From Liolophura sinensis (taxonomy: Eukaryota; Mollusca; Polyplacophora; Chitonida; Chitonidae): 64,000 nucleotides of DNA. The stretch is taken from the NCBI RefSeq assembly GCF_032854445.1, contig NC_088300.1, forward strand, positions 65,262,984 through 65,326,983, given 5' to 3'. A model generated the notes under the pieces. The model saw only the letters and a list, made by a program, of their open reading frames with translations. It ran no database searches and was not told the origin of the DNA. Positions 24,430 to 35,299 of the stretch are shown here, piece by piece. The first letter of the stretch is position 1; each line of letters starts with the position of its first letter. The translations under genes were made by a program, and so were the position numbers.

Positions 24430-26002
24430 TCGCTTCTTTCATGGAAATAACTGTAACGTATTTGTAAACCAACATAACTTGAGCCCTGTGTTAATATTGC
24501 TAGTACAATTAATAAACATAACGGTGATTGACATGCTTGAAAGGTTTAACACGTGTAGTATGTGGTCCTTCCTAAGCAATACGTGGCAACGAAAGCATCG
24601 CAAGTCAAGACGGATTTATTTCTACGAAAATAATATTTCGTGAGATATTGCTTTTTATTATTTATGAAAAAGTGAAATATACAAGTATGTTCATGGCCGT
24701 TAAAAATTAGGCCATACAAGAATGCCTCATAAATTTCGTGTTGATCAGTATGAATGATGAAGAATATTGCACAGTGAGAATTGAAATACCAACACCAATA
24801 TCGGTGTGTGTGTCATATAAAATGTAGAGTGTAAAGGTTGTACAGTGTATACCGTTTTCGTTCACGATATACAGACATATATCACCATATCTATAACGTG
24901 GTTTGACAATCTCTTACAGTGGTGACGTAGACATAGATACCGACCATTGAAAAAATTAACAACAAAAAGAAACAAAACATCTCTCCAAACTTATGTTGTG
25001 AGATCAGCTTCACAAAAAGTTATGGTTTCGTTAAGTGTGACTTACTTTGCATTCGTGCATTCATTATTTGAGATAACTGTATGCTACCCCAATATAACGT
25101 TTTAAAACGCTCATAACGTGGTAAGGGAAGCTACTTTGACAACATTTGTCAAAACATGCCGTCGGTAGTCTCCCTTGTAATCAGATTCTTAGCTGGACGA
25201 TGGCGCGTTCTGTGCGAAAGCCTTTGAGCTGAAATTTGTGTGACGTATGTTTAGCAAAATATTTTAGCTTCAAGCTTACCACACATATTTTTGTCACATA
25301 AAAAATGTTTTAGTTTTTTTTTACATTTGTATGGTTAGGAAATAACCGTAAAGCCCGAGCACAGTTTGATTTACATTAAAAGTATACCTCGTGACATCCT
25401 TCGATTAAACAAGTACATGTGTGTAACGTGACACCGAAGCAATAAAGATTTATGTTACAAAAGTAATAAGGAAATAGAAATATGAAACTGTACTTATTTA
25501 TATATTAACAACATTTAAAACATGTAATATTGCCCTTCAATAATATACATCAAAAGCACGCAAGGAACATGGTAAAACTGCACTAGATGTGTTAGATCAC
25601 AGACACGCCTTCGGATTGAATGAATAACATTTGTAATACAGTAATATACATACACAAAAGGGTGAATTTAGCATCGTTAAAAGCCTTTGGAAAAAAACTC
25701 AACGTAAATGTAAGTCTATGTTGATGTTTCCTGTAGTGGGCCTGCGTTGTTATCTAGGCCTAACTGCGTTTACGGCCATATGTGGAAACATCCTTGTCAA
25801 TCGCCCAGGCGAACAGCTTCACTTTATAGGAATTCTCGTCGTTGTTACACGAATCATCAGGTAGAAATGGCCAAATTAGTATACCCAGCGAATGGGACAG
25901 AAAGCACAATGCACCACAGTGAGACTGATGGGGGCACACCGCTTACAGCGTGCACGTCAATGACTTTGTATGATTCTTTAACGGTTTTTTGAACTCCTCG
26001 TA
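24430..26002. other. No supported gene
   Basis: AT-rich sequence. I see no domain or exon pair upstream (by plus coordinates) of the mucin gene's 3' end. Confidence 0.5.
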
Positions 26003-26008
26003 TTTATT
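26003..26008 (-). terminator. Polyadenylation signal AATAAA of the mucin-like gene
   Basis: AATAAA on the minus strand lies about 140 bases past the stop codon at 26149. Confidence 0.5.
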
Positions 26009-26148
26009 TCAAGAGCTGGTCATTTCTAACGGCCTGTCCAAACCATTCTTCAACAGCCCTCTGAGGCTCGACTGAATCCATGTTAATCTTACATGGAAGT
26101 CCTATAAAAGGTTTAATCTGAATGGCAACTTGAAAAACGGCAAAGGCG

Positions 26149-26243
26149 TTAGCTCTTTAAGTTGTAGTCGACCAAGGCAATGGACATATAGCTTATCATT
26201 ACACCTGCAACAGTGAAACTCCAGTGAACCTGACAATGGCATC
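26149..26243 (-). CDS. Mucin-like gene exon 3 (C-terminus)
   Basis: The acceptor is tgttgtttgcag. It encodes CHCQVHWSFTV and a hydrophobic run, then YNLKS and TAA. The phase matches exon 2. A second acceptor (ctgttgcag, 39 bases on) is in the same phase and would give a slightly shorter form. Confidence 0.65.
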
Positions 26244-29200
26244 CTGCAAACAACAACGGAAATTCATTTCATATTATACATGTTGAGCTAATTTAACGCC
26301 AATCAAGAACGTTTTTTCAAAGGTTTGTAGAAGTTTGAAACAGATACTACAATATTTTAATATGAATCAGTTTTTTGACGCTATTTTTTGTACTAAGTTT
26401 AAATTATGTGTGGCTATTTTATGGTTTCCTTTTCGTCGAAATCAACATACAATAGGATACGAAATGGAAAAAAAAGAGAGAAAAAAAAAAAAAAAAAAAA
26501 ACAAAAAACAGAGAGCCCCCCCCCCTCCGAAATTGTCAGCTTCATACTTTGCTTACATATCAAGCGGGGGGGGGGGGGGGGGGCCTTCGTGGCTCAGTTG
26601 GTTAGCGCGCTAGCGCAGCGTAATAACCCAGGATTCTCTCACCAATGCGGTCGCTATGAGCTCAAATCCAGCTCATGCTGGCTTCCACTCCGGCCGTACG
26701 TGAGAAGGTCTGGCAGCGACCTGCGGATGGTCGTGGGTTTCCCTTGGGCTGTGCCCGGTTTCCACCCACCATAATGCTGGCCGCCTTCATATAAGTGAAA
26801 TATTGTTGAGTACGGCGTAAAACACCAATCAAATAAATAAACATATCAAGCGTTAAACTATAGCCTTTTTTCATTTGGGGGCCTCCGTGGCTCAGTCGGT
26901 TAGCGCGCTAGCGCAGCGTAATGACCCAGGAGCCTCTCACCAATGCGGTCGCTGTGAGTTCAAGTCCAGCTCATGCTGGATTCCTCTCCGACCGTAAGTG
27001 GGAAGGTCTGCCAGCAACCCGCGGATGGTCGTGGGTTTCCCCCGGGCTCTGCCCGGTTTCCACCCACCATAATGCTGGCCGCCGTCGTATAAGTGAAATA
27101 TTCTTGAGTACGGCGTAAAACACCAATCAATTAAATAAATAAATTTTTTCATTTGGATTTTTTGTCAATGAAGAATGAAGAATACTTGCTTACCAGCCGA
27201 GTCTAAATCCCCTAAATCCAGGTAGCAGTAACCCGACCCAGGGGAACAGTTACCCGTCGCATTACCCATAGAACCCGTAGTGGCGGGGTTTTCTGTTGTG
27301 GATTCAGTGGTTACATTAACAGAATCTTCATATTCATCAGTTGTTGACGTTGACAGAGTTTCAGTGGTTGATAAATCTGAAGGGACCATAGAAACTGTTG
27401 ATAGATCCAATGAGTTATAAATTGTGGATGAGTCAGCAGAGATGGAAACTGTTGACACATCTAGTGAGGCGGATTCGGTTGAAAAATCTACAGACGCGGA
27501 ATCTGTCGACGGATCCATCACGCTAGAAACGGTTGATACATCTGCGGAGGCAGATTTTGTCGACCAATCCATAGAGCTAGAAAGTGTTGTTAAATCTAGA
27601 GAGATTGTCGACGCTTCTGCTGAGTTAAAACTCGTCGATAATTTTGACTGCAGTGTATTCTGCGCTGCTGATAACGTTGACGAAGCAGCCACGGGCGACT
27701 GCTTTGACGAAGTAGTCACGGGCGACTGCGTTGACGAAGCAGTCACGGGTGACTGCGTTGAACTGGATGAAGTAGACGTTACTGGGTGTAAAGTACCGGT
27801 AGAGCTAAGAATGGGTGAATGCGTCGAACTTGAATGGGCTATTGATGATGTTGAATGCATTGTGTTGGACGTTGTAGACGAGTGCGGTGTGCTTCCAATG
27901 GTCGAGGAAAGTACAGTCCTAGGCACCGTGGACACTGTTGAGTGACTAGGTAGAAGTGTTTCCACTGTCGTATCTGATGGAGATTGCGTTGTCTGTTGTG
28001 TAGATTCAGACAGTTGCAACAACTCAGTCGAACTAGGCGTAGTGGTTGTTGTTGACATTACTTGGCTTTGTGCTGTAGACGATTGCTTTGACGAAGAAGA
28101 CACAGCTGATTGCACTGAAGTTGGTTCTGTCGTTGTTGACAAATTGGTAGATGTGGGCACCGACTGTGAGGTGCTAGACGATATCCCCGTTGAACTGGGC
28201 GTTGTTTTTGCTATGAGGGTCATTTGGGTTTGCGTAGACGATTGTGTTGACGAAGAAGCCATAGTTAATTGCATTGAAGTTGGCTCCGTCGTTGCTGGCG
28301 AATTATTAGAGATGGGCATCGATTGTGAGGTGCTAGACAAAGTTTGTGTTGTGCTTGATATTGTCGTTATTGTCGGCGTGAACGGCATTGGCGTTGTAGA
28401 CGCTGGTGTCGACGTAGTCATAGTTGATCGTATTGAACTGGATTCTGTCGTTGTTGGCAAGTGTGTTAAGCTGGTCACCGCTGGTGAGGTGGTAGACAAT
28501 ATCTGCGTAGAACTGGGTGTTGTTGTTGCTGCTGGCGTCATTTGGTTTCGCGTAGAAAAGTGTTTTAGCGAAGAAGACATACCAGCAGTCGACTGCATTG
28601 AACTAGATTCTGTCGTTGTTGGTAAGTGGGTAGACACGGTAACCGATTGCGAGGCGCTAGACAAAGTCAATGACTGATATGAACTGGACGCTGTCATTGT
28701 TGTTGGTATCATTTGGTTTTGAGTAGACGATTGTGTTAAGGAAGAAGAAAGTGCCGACTGCATTGAACTAGGTTCTGTCGATGTTGGCAAATGGGTGGAA
28801 CTTGCCACCGATAGTGAAGTGCTAGACAATGCCAGTGAACTGGATGATGTCGTTGTCTGTGTGATTAAGGTTGGCGTTGTAAACGATTGCGTTGACGACA
28901 AAGACATAACAGACTGCAATAATCTGGATTCTGAGCTTCCTGCCGTCGTGGCAGAAGTTGACGTTACAGACGATTGCGTTGACATAATCGACCATACTGT
29001 ACTGGATATTGCTTTTGCTGATGAATGGGTTGAGCTCTGTGTAGTCACCGAAGTCAACGTAGAGCTGGCCAGTTCTTGTGACAGCGTAAAACTAGACCCT
29101 TCTGACGACAGCGTAGATGTGGAAAGTTTTGACGAAGGCGTAGAGCTGGATATTTCTGACGACGGCGTAGGGCTGGATATATCTGACGACGGTGTAGAAC

Positions 29201-30306
29201 TGGATATTTCTGACGACAGTGTAGAGCTGGATATTTCTGACGAGGGCGTAGAGCTGAATTTTTCTGATGACTGTGTAGAGCTGGATATTTCTGACGACGG
29301 CATAGAACTGGAGACCTCTGAAGACGCGCTGGAACTGGAAGACAGCCTGGAGCTGGATATTTCTGACGACGGCATAGTGTTAGATATTTGTGACGACGGT
29401 GTTGAGCTGGCTATTTCTGACGACGGTGTAGAGCTGGATATCTCTGACGACGGCGTAGAGCTGGATATTTCTGACGACGGTGTAGAGCTGGATATTTCTG
29501 ACGACAGCGTGGAGCTGGATATTTCTGACGACGGCATCGTGCTAGATATTTGTGACGACGGTGTAGAGCTGGATATTTCTGACGACGGCGTAGAGCTGAA
29601 TATTTCTGACGATGGCGTAGTGCTAGACATTTCTGATGACGGCCTAGAACTGGATATTTCTGACGATGGCGTAGAACTGGATATTTCTGACGACAGTGTA
29701 GAGCTGGGCAATTCTGACGATTGATCTGACGACAGTATTGGGCTTGTTGACTCTGACATAAGAACGGAACTATCTGTGGATAAGTTTGGTAATGGTGTTG
29801 ATGAGGACCCCTCGCTGGAATTGTCGGTGGTTGACTGGAAACTCAATAATGCACGCATCATAGGTCCTCTTTGTTTTGCGTAGAGAGGTCTGGAAGCTGG
29901 AAAGCAAGACATTAAAATGTGATTATTACGAAAGTTTAGACATGGAGGCTGGATATTTCACAAGGAATAATTCATCGCTACAGTGAGAAGTTTTCAATGT
30001 TACCGTACCGTACTCTCCTTAACCAAAATCTGATTACAGTCGTCAGTTTACATCATCTGAACTTCTGTTTACAGTACAGTAGCTATTTAATTATCGACAG
30101 CTACGAAAGGATTTAAAATCGTAGTTCAGTGTCAGCAAGCATTATGCAATGAGTAATTGGAAAATGCCATTGATTCTGGATTCGTTGCTACAAATGATCT
30201 AGATCATTTTTGGCCTGAGCAGATAAGGCAATCAAGATTGTACACTAATTGTACGCTTATGATTTGAATTACCTGCACTTGGAATGATTATCAGCAATAA
30301 CCACAT
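26149..30306 (-). CDS. Mucin-like secreted/membrane-anchored Ser/Thr-rich repeat protein (3 exons)
   Basis: The predicted protein is a heavily O-glycosylated extracellular one, likely in mucus, glycocalyx or matrix. Exons run 30306-30273, 29896-27194 and 26243-26149. Lengths 34+2703+95 give exactly 944 codons including TAA, and both introns are phase 1. The signal peptide is MWLLLIIIPSAA, with a cleavage site obeying the -3/-1 rule. Then come about 23 nine-residue repeats of SSEISSSTP type (roughly residues 65-290), five looser repeats of about 54 residues (THLPTTTESSSMQS type, residues 350-640) and seven nine-residue S-x-D-x-S-T repeats near 810-880. The end has Cys residues (NCSPGSGYC, CHCQ) like the tail of an EGF module, and a moderately hydrophobic stretch (FTVAGVMISYMSIALV) that may be a membrane anchor. 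I see no VWD or SEA domain. The repeats are not homologous to a named mucin I recognise. The gene model is strong; the anchor is uncertain. Confidence 0.8.
26463..26582. repeat. Homopolymer cluster: poly-A, poly-C, poly-G
   Basis: A-rich tract at 26463-26510, nine C near 26517-26525, and about 18 G at 26565-26582 directly before a SINE-A head, within the second intron of the mucin-like gene. Confidence 0.9.
26567..26840 (+). mobile_element. SINE-A, full length, with 5' poly-G
   Basis: It has a complete tRNA-like head, middle and AATA tail. The 12-bp target duplication acatatcaagcg is exact (26555-26566 and 26841-26852), so the G run lies inside the duplicated ends and belongs to the inserted copy. 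Confidence 0.95.
26879..27143 (+). mobile_element. SINE-A, full length (best reference copy)
   Basis: A 265-bp element. A box tggctcagtcggttagcg; B-box region gtcgctgtgagttcaagtcc; conserved end ataagtgaaatattcttgag; AATA tail. The 13-bp duplication ttttttcatttgg is exact (26866-26878 and 27144-27156). It is antisense to the mucin-like gene, ending 51 bp from its exon-2 donor. Confidence 0.95.
27194..29896 (-). CDS. Mucin-like gene exon 2 (repeat exon)
   Basis: A single 2703-base exon, with acceptor gctttccag and donor ctg|gtaagc. It holds all the repeat blocks. The 27-bp DNA periodicity at about 29128-29712 keeps the opposite strand open over 309 codons, but that reading is an acidic mirror of the repeats and not a gene. 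Confidence 0.9.
30273..30306 (-). CDS. Mucin-like gene exon 1 (signal peptide)
   Basis: It encodes 11 codons plus one base to donor cag|gtaatt. An acceptor-like tattttcag ends at 30326, so the exon probably starts at 30325 after a 5' UTR intron. That exon start is itself ATG in another frame, giving a small overlapping upstream ORF that could dampen translation. Confidence 0.65.
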
Positions 30307-30784
30307 GATGTTGAGAACTCTGCATCTGAAAATAAAATTAATGAATGTTAATTTATGAATCAAAATTGTTATTAAGTTTATTAGTGGACTATCTTGACTG
30401 TGTAAGAATGCATCACATGTCTTTTGTCGGTACAACATATTGCCAGGAACTACTAGAATGCGGTCTAGGCATTCAAGTCAAGTCAAAGTTCACCAACTTC
30501 TAATAATTGTAAGGCATAGGAAATCTTGCAGCGACAGTAAAAATAAACGCTGTTGTAAAAAAGAATACAAAAATGGAAGTGCGCATAATCTGCGCTTCTA
30601 GTGTGGATTGAAAAAAAAAAAGAATTCCCTACGATCTTTCCACGAAGTTCTGAAGGAACTAATGTTGTTCAAGAATTTATATCCTGAGTAGAAAAATGGT
30701 TTCATGGAGAACATCAGTAACTTTTTTGTAATGTTATGTATTTATGTTGCAGTCTTCTCCTAAACAACTGACTTCAAATCCTAT

Positions 30785-31115
30785 ATCGGGACCGGTAGAT
30801 CCAGGATCAGTCCTTGATCGAGTCACACCTAAGACTTTAAAAGAGGAAGTTGTAACTTCCTCGCTTTGCGCTCAGCATGAAGGGGATAGTGCAACGACTG
30901 GTTTACCCGTATCAGTATAATGGCTCGGGCGGGGCGGCTTACTTGCCTTCGGTAAGTCGTCTCAGTGAAGCAGCACTAAATAAAAGAGCGGTGGAAATCC
31001 GTCCTGCAACAAGGAGGCACATTACACGTACATGCACCCTAAGGATTCCTTCGTCGTCATATGACTGAAAAAATGTTGAGTACGACGTTAAACCCCAAGC
31101 ACTCACTCACTCACT
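30785..31115 (+). mobile_element. SINE-B, 5'-truncated
   Basis: It begins within the tRNA-like region (gaccggtagatccagg) and ends gttaaaccccaagc plus ACTC repeats. The 11-bp target duplication caaatcctata is exact (30774-30784 and 31116-31126). Compared with the copy at 62 kb, it has an extra aaataaaagagcgg-type segment. Confidence 0.93.
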
Positions 31116-31126
31116 CAAATCCTATA

Positions 31127-32514
31127 ATCCATAGCGGGCGCAGATATTGACGCCATTATGCAATCGGCCTATTCTCCCGTGCGTTCAGCCGTCTCCACTG
31201 TGTGTAGCCGTGATGAGCTGAATAACGATTTTTGGCCCCAAAAGAAGGGTCATTGAATTAATTAGTCATCATGCGTATGCATAGAATCCCTCACAAAGGT
31301 TTATGTGTATATTTAATTAATGACTGAGCATTGATTAACACTAGTTAAGGTGCATACAAGTCACTCATTTAACACCTTTAAGAAAACTAATCCATCTGGA
31401 TGCGACTGCCTTGTTTTACATGTAAATGACGACTAAGCATTTTCGAAAGTTCGTAATTATGATTAGTTAAGGTAGTTTTCCAAGTAGCATTCTCTACCCA
31501 ACCATACCGGTATATTTCTAAACAAGCTGGACGGGCGAGATTTTGAGGGATTCTGATTCTTGGGTTAATATATCGATCCTGAGAGCTCAATCAATATCCG
31601 TCACAAATGTTTACTCTCAGAACTCTTATACACGGCAGGCTTTATGAACCGTCATATTTGCAGTTGTTTTGCTACACAAACAATGGGGTCTCCATACAGA
31701 TCTTATCATTCACTCTACCCATATTTCCACTTCGCCACTCTGACACCGGCTTTCATCTTGGTCTCGATGAAATATGAAGCTATCAACCACAACGCACATG
31801 CGCAGGACGCCTGATGCCAGGTGGTCGCCAATGTGGTACATTGTTTTCGTCGACAAAGCGCAGATTTGGTGTCGACCGGTTATGAATACAAGGAGCTTTC
31901 GTATACCCTGTTACCATAGTGATGCATCACACAACATCTTGGTTTAGTGGAAGACGGCTGATTGGTCAGGTCACGTGATGACCCATGGTTTCCGGTGGCC
32001 GAGGTTTTCTTTTGAGATGCCTTCGTGTTTTCTGTATACAAGCATATAGTGTATCTCAGGCAATACGAGACAGGAATGATAATAGTAAGGGAAACGTACG
32101 TGTGAAAATAAGAATGAATAATTGAAGGAACAGAGCGCACCAAAGACACGAAGAAAACAATGAATATATAAATGTTTCAATGAGTTTATGCCTCCCTTGA
32201 CGTTTATTGACTATTTGAACCTATGTTCAGACATAACGCGGGAATTTACGCATGAGTAGACATATATTGATCAAACTGATCAAGTAGGTTTCTAGTTTAT
32301 TACCAAAAAACTCATTAATGAAGAGTTCCATTAGCACCAATTCCGAAACATCTATTTCGGAGAAAATTGAACTAGTAAACATTTACATATCAAATTATTA
32401 CGGCATCGTTGTCACACGATTTGTAAAAATAAAGGTAATGTTTTCCAAGTTCAGAAAATCTACAGTAAAGTCGAAAGGTATATAAGGCTCAAATACCGAC
32501 TTGAGAGTTTTAGA
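31127..32514. other. No supported gene
   Basis: No domain or splice-paired exon is seen. Short minus-strand frames near 31.4-32.2 kb are not protein-like. Confidence 0.5.
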
Positions 32515-32650
32515 CTACTTTTTTATTTGATTGGTTTTTAATGCCGTACTCCAACTTATTTCTCTCAAATGACTTTTTCAAGATTATGGGTGGAAGAAAT
32601 CGTACAGAGCACGGGAAAGCCACAAACGTTTGACTGCTAAAAAAAACCCG
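32515..32650 (-). mobile_element. Diverged SINE-A-like fragment, reverse
   Basis: The reverse tail (tatttgattggtttttaatg, ccgtactc) and eroded middle part are recognisable; downstream are a tRNA-like B-box trace (tggactcgaac) and no clear ends. Confidence 0.5.
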
Positions 32651-32904
32651 CAATCGATTCAGCGAGAGGTGGACTCGAACACACGTCCCTATTGCTCACA
32701 ATCAGAAGTCATTAGTTCCCTTGATAAGCTAACTATATGATTTCCGTGTGCGTACAGACCAACATTAGTATTTCCTGGTTCGGGACTACAGTTCCAGTTA
32801 TAAGTTAAAACTTTCTTGAGCGAATTTACACACTTAGAAATGTGATGAAATGTCTCTTTTGTCATAATGGCCTCTCCAGGACCCTCTTGCATGTATCTAT
32901 GCTT

Positions 32905-33235
32905 GGGTTTTTACGTAGTACTTCACAATGTTTTAGTCATAAGACGACGGAGAGTCATTAGGTGTCTTCTTGTGGCAGGGTCAATCCATGGCCCTAAAGT
33001 GCTGCCGCCACTGAAGTATCATGCCGAAGACACCAGACGGGACATCCCACCCTGTCACATTGTAATGACACGGGGCAAACCAACCCTGTTTTATTACTCT
33101 AACCTCTCAGTGCTGAGTGCCAAGCGAGGCAGCAACAAGTACCAACAAAAACCCGGGACTACAGTCTGTAGTCCCGGGTTTGATCCAAACTTTGTTCGAC
33201 CGGAACGGCCTAAGTGGTTGTAGGTAAATGTTTCA
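32905..33235 (+). mobile_element. SINE-C, diverged
   Basis: It shares 'agtcataagacgacggagag tcattag', 'gcagggtcaatccatg' and 'gaagacaccagac' blocks with 53050-53225. Part of its end resembles the SINE-B 3' region (agtcatatgacgac). It contains the perfect palindrome at 33149-33181. Confidence 0.6.
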
Positions 33236-33399
33236 TCCATCCATCATGTTTCCTCGACAATTTTACCAGTAATACCTCACAGCCAAGATGCTATTGTAAT
33301 ATCACCATTATACCCGCTATATGTGGCATTAGCCGTATAACACTAGTTTTCATCCATGATACCAGCCTGTAGCTTCCTACATTATATATAACAACCATA

Positions 33400-33690
33400 T
33401 ATACTTCATGACCTCATGGTTAACGCCATTCTTTTAACCTCTAAGATGGCCATAGCCTATATCTCTTTAACCACTAAAGAGGTATTTTGTTTTAACCTCT
33501 AACATGGTCGAAATCTGTCTTTGAACATACGGCATAATTCATACTTTTGATTTAACCTCTATCATAATCGAGCAATTCTTTTAAACGCCATCATGGTGAA
33601 AGCGCTTCTTTTATTCTCTATCATGACCCATCCTTTCTTTTAACCTCCATTATGATCAAAGCCTTTATTTTAACATCTGTCAATTCGTCA
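33400..33690. repeat. Degenerate tandem repeat, ~35 bp
   Basis: Repeated 'ttttaacctctatcatggtcgaagc'-like units, about eight copies, heavily diverged. Confidence 0.65.
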
Positions 33691-34559
33691 ATCATGCCTC
33701 ACCATGCAGTTTAATTTTTTCGATCCTATCGATTACTGTTATTAATAAGATATACATGCTGAGACAGAGATGAGCAAATGCGTTAGTAGAGTTGATGTGA
33801 CTGGTTACTTGTGACCATCTTTCCTTACTATAACTTTTCACTGTTATAACATGTTAATGTGGATTCCTCATTTTACTGACATGAATACATGTAACTATGT
33901 TCTGTTTGGAAGTCTCTCAGATAAACGTGAATGAAAACAAGAAATGAAAGTAAGCTTACGTGGAAAGCCTACTAAAAACTATACGAGAAATATAGATTCC
34001 GTTGAGACATTATAGTTTTTAGTCCATTGTTTATAATATATTAGGTTAATATATATCTGTAAATCAGTATCATTGATGAAGTTAATGGTTTCGACCCTAT
34101 CATCCAAGTTAATCCATGGGATAGGTTAAGTATCAACGAAGTTAATACATGGGATAGGTTAAGTACCATTTCAGTGTTGACATCTAAGGAAAGCCTTGAA
34201 CAGCAATCAATCAAGTGAAGAATTTACCACTGAAACTGAGATAGCGGTGTTTAATTAAGCATGTCACTTAAAATGTTTAGTATCAGTTCTGCAAAGTATA
34301 ATATATCTATATGATAATATAATAATTCGGAATATGCCAAGCAGATACCATCCATGAACTCACCCAACCATTGCTTCTTCGTTACGATAATCCACTCGAC
34401 GACAGGTGTTCTTTATATAGATTTGACTTGAGGATGTATCCCGCAAGGCATAGAGTAGGTGCATTGCTGCGCGACCAGTGTTCCAAATATTTCCACGGTA
34501 TATAAAAAACACAAATGACTCCACTATGTCCAAGTAATATGAAATGGATGAGATTACAA

Positions 34560-34860
34560 TGGCTCTTCGCTATTATCCTTGCCCAACTTATCCTCCAAGT
34601 GGACTAATATAATAATGTGCACTACCGACAGATGGCTGTGACGTCACATCGGCCAGCCTATTGTTTAGAGACATCAGGTCAGTCGACCTTGCCTGCGACG
34701 GACTAATTAATATTTGCACCTATGGACTGGGTATATCACAAATACAGACACTCCTCTGCCGCATCTGTTGGTACTCGAAACTGTGAATGCGTGCACACAC
34801 TGACCAATGAGAATGCGGGGTTTGCTTAACTACAGACTGCGTAATCTGCAAACAAAGTGT
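34560..34860. promoter_or_regulatory. Possible regulatory island with consensus CRE
   Basis: A perfect CRE (TGACGTCA at 34639-34646) is next to an E-box (cagatgg), an attgttt SOX-like site, actaattaat, and an inverted CCAAT context (gaccaatgag). The sequence is more balanced in composition than its surroundings and holds no ORF. Motif matches alone cannot prove function. Confidence 0.25.
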
Positions 34861-35189
34861 CATACCATGCAGCTCTATGGTCTAACAAAACAAAAAGATG
34901 TTCGTGAAAAACACAATATGTCGCTGCGCTGTGGAAGACATCGTTCACGAAAAACAAGTGGCAAACAATAAAGATTTACTCTGGCAACGGTGCTGTTACA
35001 ACAAACAAATTCAACGGATCAGTGGGCACTCTGGGTAAACCTAAACTGATATGAGTATGGTGGTGTTTGTTGTGTTGTAAACGTAACTTCAGGATTATAT
35101 CGATGTATCACAGAAAGTTGCTCAGACAACGATATAAACAAGTTAATAATGCACGAATAACAACAGTAGGCCTATATAGGCATATATAT

Positions 35190-35299
<110 letters not shown>

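Noticed and set aside
24137-24475. Overlapping ORFs on both strands with repeated peptides
   Set aside because: Product of the 51-bp minisatellite, whose period is divisible by three.
27424-28677. Two further plus-strand frames (173 and 211 codons)
   Set aside because: Antisense mirrors of the Ser/Thr-rich mucin exon, with no splice or domain support.
28795-29724. Long plus-strand open frame (309 codons, acidic ELDISDDGV repeats)
   Set aside because: It is the antisense of the 27-bp mucin repeat, a multiple of three, so the opposite strand stays open by periodicity. The minus strand has signal exon, splice sites and stop; this one has none.
32867-33223. 118-codon plus ORF
   Set aside because: It lies wholly within SINE-C sequence, which has a second copy at 53 kb.
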